Shown here piece by piece: positions 8,338 to 10,815 of a DNA stretch of 10,815 nt. The stretch comes from JAVVPL01 sp036655775. GTDB lineage: Bacteria; Bacteroidota; Bacteroidia; Bacteroidales; P3. The DNA lies in NCBI GenBank assembly GCA_036655775.1, contig JAVVPL010000074.1, forward strand, positions 1 to 10,815, in the 5' to 3' direction. The position numbers were made by a program, and so were the translations under genes. Every line of letters starts with the position of its first letter. Position 1 is the stretch's first letter. The notes beneath the pieces were generated by a model that ran no database searches, was not told the DNA's origin, and was given only the letters and a program-made list of their open reading frames with translations.

Positions 8338-8345
8338 CAAAAATA
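8338..8345 (-). promoter_or_regulatory. Candidate -7 element for the desulfidase gene
   Basis: On the minus strand, 8345-8338 reads TATTTTTG, a perfect TAnnTTTG match. No TTG is present about 20 nt upstream (that stretch includes a 9-base homopolymer), so only half of the promoter signature is there. It would give a leader of about 70 nt before the ATG at 8263. Confidence 0.35.
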
Positions 8346-8391
8346 CGATTTTTTTTTGGATGGGAGATAATTTTTTTCATATAAATTAATG

Positions 8392-8399
8392 TATCTTTG
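8392..8399 (+). promoter_or_regulatory. -7 element of the DUF502-surE operon promoter
   Basis: TATCTTTG is a perfect match to the Bacteroidota -7 consensus TAnnTTTG and lies 20 nt before the DUF502 ATG. Twenty nucleotides upstream, the -33 position falls on a T-run (8371-8377) rather than TTTG. Initiation near 8405 would leave a leader of about 15 nt. Confidence 0.55.
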
Positions 8400-8419
8400 T
8401 ATTCTATTAAAAAATTCAA

Positions 8420-9271
8420 ATGAAGCAATATATAAATCGGTTTTTTCAGGCTTTTTTCAGCTATTTTTTTAGAGGTCTTTTTTTTATAGCGCCTATATTT
8501 GTTACTATTTATATTTTTTGGCTGCTTTTTACTTGGGTAGACGATTTTGCACATTCTTTGTTAGAAGTATTGCATATTCCAGCCATTCCTGGAATGGGAA
8601 TATTGTTGACGGTGGTAGTGGTTACGTTTATTGGCTATTTGGGAGGAAGTATCATTATTCGACCCTTACTCACGTGGTTGGATTCGCAAATTGTTAAACT
8701 TCCTTTTATAAAGTTAATCTATACATCCATCAAAGATTTGATGAGTGCCTTTGTGGGAAAAAAGAAAAAATTTACAGAAGCGGTAATGGTCAAAGCGAGT
8801 AAAGAATCCGATTTGTATAAATTAGGTTTTATCACGCAAACGGATCTTGCATTTTTGGGCTTATCTGAAAAAATGGTTGCGGTATATTTACCTCATTCGT
8901 ATGCTTTTTCGGGCAATTTATGGTTAGTGCCTGCCGAAAATATTACGCCCGTACAAGCCAATGCTGCGGATGTGATGAAATTTATTGTTTCGGGAGGAGT
9001 AGCCGCAAGTGCGGATGTGAATGCGGATGCCTTTGATGCGGAGGCGCAGGTCGATGCCGTCGAAGTTGATGCACAGGTCGATATTGATGCGGATGTGAAG
9101 GCGGAGGCGAATGCGAATGCCCTCGATGCGGATGTGAAGCTCGATGCTGTCGGAGTTGATGCACAGGTCGATATTGATGCGGAAGCGGAAGCGGAAGCGG
9201 AAGCGGAAGCCCTCGATGCGGATGCGAAGGTCGCTATTGAAAAAAAAACCAATGGATTATCTAGAAAATAG
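8420..9271 (+). CDS. DUF502 (COV-like) family membrane protein with a repetitive acidic C-terminal tail
   Basis: The protein has 283 residues. Residues 1-200 match the DUF502 family. They contain two transmembrane helices at about 18-40 and 59-80, the segment RPLLTWLDSQIVKLPFIKLIYTSIKD in shortened family form (start RPLLTWLD at 81), and a closing VPAENITPVQ...FIVSGGV motif. DUF502 proteins occur widely in bacteria and include plant COV1-type proteins; their molecular function is unsettled. From about residue 196 the sequence becomes almost entirely Ala, Asp, Glu and Val, with strict alternation of non-polar and acidic residues. It is built from a 30-residue repeat (211-240 and 241-270) with a half copy before it, and ends in a short basic tail, EKKTNGLSRK. 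I do not know this tail from other family members. The gene heads a tight operon: surE starts 6 nt after its stop. Confidence 0.87.
   Translation: MKQYINRFFQAFFSYFFRGLFFIAPIFVTIYIFWLLFTWVDDFAHSLLEVLHIPAIPGMGILLTVVVVTFIGYLGGSIIIRPLLTWLDSQIVKLPFIKLIYTSIKDLMSAFVGKKKKFTEAVMVKASKESDLYKLGFITQTDLAFLGLSEKMVAVYLPHSYAFSGNLWLVPAENITPVQANAADVMKFIVSGGVAASADVNADAFDAEAQVDAVEVDAQVDIDADVKAEANANALDADVKLDAVGVDAQVDIDAEAEAEAEAEALDADAKVAIEKKTNGLSRK
9011..9230 (+). repeat. 90-bp in-frame tandem repeat, about 2.4 copies
   Basis: Two full 90-bp units lie at 9051-9140 and 9141-9230, and by my hand alignment are identical at 77 of 90 positions. Bases 19-43 of the unit are identical in both copies. A degenerate partial unit (9011-9050) precedes them and aligns with the second half of the unit. 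The period is a multiple of three, so each unit adds 30 residues to the DUF502 protein. Within the unit, a shorter hexamer rhythm (GCGGAT, GTCGAT, GCGAAT, GCGGAA) encodes non-polar/acidic dipeptides. By hand count the two full units are 56% and 59% G+C. Confidence 0.9.
9179..9208 (+). repeat. Hexanucleotide microsatellite (GCGGAA)5
   Basis: Five perfect copies of GCGGAA lie in a row inside the second 90-bp unit and encode five Ala-Glu dipeptides. The first 90-bp unit has a diverged form of the same stretch, so the pure array looks like a recent local expansion. Slippage here would change protein length by two residues per unit without a frameshift. Confidence 0.93.
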
Positions 9272-9277
9272 TGAAAA

Positions 9278-10060
9278 ATGAAAAAAGAAAGACCTCAAAT
9301 ATTTATTACCAACGATGATGGAATTCATGCACCAGGTATTAAAAGTTTAGTTAAAATTGTTCGACCATTGGGGGATATTGTTTTGGTTGCCCCTGATAGA
9401 CCTCAATCGGGAATGAGTCACGCCATTACGCTTTCCTCACCTTTGCGTTTTCATAAGGTCAAAGAAGAAGAAGGATATCGTGCGTATGTGTGTAGTGGAA
9501 CGCCCGTTGATTGCGTAAAGTTAGGATTGAAAATTGCAATGGATGGACGAAAACCTAGCTTATTGTTGTCGGGAATTAATCATGGATCCAATGCCTCTAC
9601 AAATATGATTTATTCGGGTACTATGGCAGCGGCCTTGGAAGGAGCTATGGAGGATATTCCCTCTATCGGCTTATCTCTTTTGGATTATGCTCTCGAAGCC
9701 GATTTTGAACAAAGTGCGGAATTTATCAAACAAATAATTCAAAACACATTGGCCCAACCGATGCCTTTGCGTACTTGTTTAAATGTAAATATTCCGAATT
9801 TGCCAGCAACAGAACTCAAGGGAATCAAGGTTTGTCGTCAAGCTATGGCGCTATGGAAAGAATCGTATGAAATGCGTAAAGATCCTTTTCATGCCAATTA
9901 TTATTGGCTCACAGGCGAGTTTCATCATACGGATTTGAAAGAAGATACCGATTTGTATGCCTTAGATCATGCTTATATTTCCGTAGTTCCTGTGCAATTT
10001 GATTGGACTGATTTTGCTCGTATGGATGAATATAAAAAACGTTTAGAGACCCATAAGTAA
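9278..10060 (+). CDS. surE: 5'/3'-nucleotidase SurE
   Basis: The protein has 260 residues, normal for the family (E. coli 253). SurE is a cytosolic divalent-metal phosphatase that removes phosphate from nucleoside 5'- and 3'-monophosphates, and in some species from short polyphosphate. It is linked to stationary-phase survival. The metal site is complete: NDDG gives Asp13 and Asp14, the DRPQSGMSH motif gives Ser44, and SGINHGSN gives Asn101. These match D8, D9, S39 and N91 of E. coli. The CSGTPVDCV and YSGTMAAALEG motifs are also present. The start at 9278 places the NDDG motif in the usual position near the N-terminus. It follows the DUF502 stop by 6 nt and is followed 7 nt later by another gene, so it sits in the middle of an operon with no promoter of its own visible. 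Confidence 0.97.
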   Translation: MKKERPQIFITNDDGIHAPGIKSLVKIVRPLGDIVLVAPDRPQSGMSHAITLSSPLRFHKVKEEEGYRAYVCSGTPVDCVKLGLKIAMDGRKPSLLLSGINHGSNASTNMIYSGTMAAALEGAMEDIPSIGLSLLDYALEADFEQSAEFIKQIIQNTLAQPMPLRTCLNVNIPNLPATELKGIKVCRQAMALWKESYEMRKDPFHANYYWLTGEFHHTDLKEDTDLYALDHAYISVVPVQFDWTDFARMDEYKKRLETHK

Positions 10061-10067
10061 TTTGAGA

Positions 10068-10815
10068 ATGTCGAAAAAAAAACGATTTTATTTACTCATA
10101 CTTCTTGGTTTTGTAGGAGGTGGTGTTTTGTATTTTCTGTTTTTTACAAATAATGGCATAGGGGAGCGAATCAAAAAACAAACAGCCGATATCTTAGCTG
10201 TTGAATATATCCCTCTTCAATCTATTGCCTTTGAAAATACGCAAGCATTTGCTCAAAGAAACACCCTCTATACCAATTTTAGAAAAAATTTCCCCTATCA
10301 TTATCAATGTATGGCTTTGGCTTCTTTTGCCGATAGTTCTCGTGTATTATTAATTGCGGAGCCTCCGCCTCATTTTCATATTGATAGTTTGAAATCGGTT
10401 TTAGCTAAATTTACACATAAAATAGAAATTCGCACCCAAAAGATAGGCTATGATGGATTTGCCAAAGATATAGAGATAGTATTTGTGAATGCAAGTAGTG
10501 AAAATATAGATAATATCAATAAAAAGATTTCCAAATTATTGTACTATTCCGATTATAAAGTCCCTGTCATGTCGTTGCCTGTGCAAAAAAAGAGGGTCTA
10601 TTACAGTAAACAAAATTTGGATTATCAAATTTCTTTACAAGAATTTAATGATTGGTTTTTGGAGCAAAAGGAAATTTTTGGGGATTCCTTGCCATTGAGT
10701 ACCCTGTTGGCACAAAAAAAATGGGGCGTTTATTTTAGCAAACAGCCAGGTTTTGTGGCTTGGTTATTACCCCGAAAACAAGATCTTTCTAGCCAAATAA
10801 AAAATATTCGACAAT
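10068..10815 (+). CDS. Membrane-anchored protein of unknown function, N-terminal 249 codons (3' end beyond window)
   Basis: From the ATG at 10068 the frame stays open to the end of the window (249 codons plus one base), which makes it a partial gene. I do not recognise the family. The N-terminus MSKKKRF is basic and is followed by one strong hydrophobic helix at about residues 7-27 with a GGG in the middle, so a single-pass anchor with the rest in the periplasm is likely. The remainder is soluble-looking mixed alpha/beta sequence, rich in Lys, Phe and Tyr, with no TPR, PDZ or catalytic motif that I can see. Motifs worth searching are AEPPPHFHID near residue 100 and SLPLSTLLAQKKWGVYFSK near 220. 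The ATG follows the surE stop by 7 nt, consistent with co-transcription from the DUF502 promoter. There is a run of nine A at codons 3-5. Confidence 0.8.
   Translation, partial: MSKKKRFYLLILLGFVGGGVLYFLFFTNNGIGERIKKQTADILAVEYIPLQSIAFENTQAFAQRNTLYTNFRKNFPYHYQCMALASFADSSRVLLIAEPPPHFHIDSLKSVLAKFTHKIEIRTQKIGYDGFAKDIEIVFVNASSENIDNINKKISKLLYYSDYKVPVMSLPVQKKRVYYSKQNLDYQISLQEFNDWFLEQKEIFGDSLPLSTLLAQKKWGVYFSKQPGFVAWLLPRKQDLSSQIKNIRQ

Noticed and set aside
8282..8554. Minus-strand Lys-rich open frame in the region between the desulfidase and DUF502 genes
   Set aside because: It overlaps the DUF502 N-terminus and both candidate -7 elements; its Lys-rich content comes from T-runs on the other strand.
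8893..9252. Minus-strand open frame rich in Ser/Ala opposite the DUF502 tail
   Set aside because: It is a shadow of the repeat: the GC-rich units lack stop codons on the other strand. It has no promoter or start context and its sequence only mirrors the repeat.
10074..10082. Run of nine A near the start of the last gene as a phase-variation switch
   Set aside because: The A-run encodes the basic residues normal before a membrane anchor, and runs of seven to nine A or T are common throughout this AT-rich window, so nothing sets it apart.

Overview
The window looks like ordinary chromosomal DNA from a member of the Bacteroidota, most likely Bacteroidales-like. It is AT-rich. Several genes are preceded by the -7 element TAnnTTTG typical of that phylum, with little or no Shine-Dalgarno sequence. 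The divergent clpC/gyrA pair followed by a secreted TPR protein is, from memory, an arrangement seen in that group. No rRNA, tRNA, CRISPR array, insertion sequence or phage gene was found.

Layout. Positions 1-1239 hold the first 413 codons of a minus-strand ClpC-type AAA+ unfoldase. A 195-bp divergent control region follows, with one good promoter in each direction. Then come gyrA (1435-3987), a secreted TPR protein (4110-5258) ending in a hairpin terminator, and an envelope S41/CtpA protease (5341-6921). A symmetrical terminator at 6927-6956 separates the protease from a convergent minus-strand gene (6971-8263) for a CyuA/YhaM-type L-cysteine desulfidase. A second divergent region (8264-8419) leads into an apparent plus-strand operon: a two-TM DUF502 protein with an unusual repetitive C-terminal tail (8420-9271), surE (9278-10060), and a membrane-anchored protein I do not recognise that runs off the window end (from 10068).

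How the genes work together. Most are housekeeping or stress genes: protein unfolding (ClpC), DNA supercoiling (GyrA), envelope proteolysis (CtpA), cysteine catabolism (CyuA) and nucleotide hydrolysis (SurE). They do not form one pathway. Only DUF502, surE and the last ORF are packed tightly enough (6- and 7-nt gaps) to suggest co-transcription.

The most unusual item is the DUF502 C-terminus. It is an Ala/Asp/Glu/Val tract built from a 90-bp (30-residue) tandem repeat with a (GCGGAA)5 hexamer run inside it. It is much richer in G+C than its surroundings and lies beyond the conserved family core. I found no convincing evidence of a wholly new multi-gene system.
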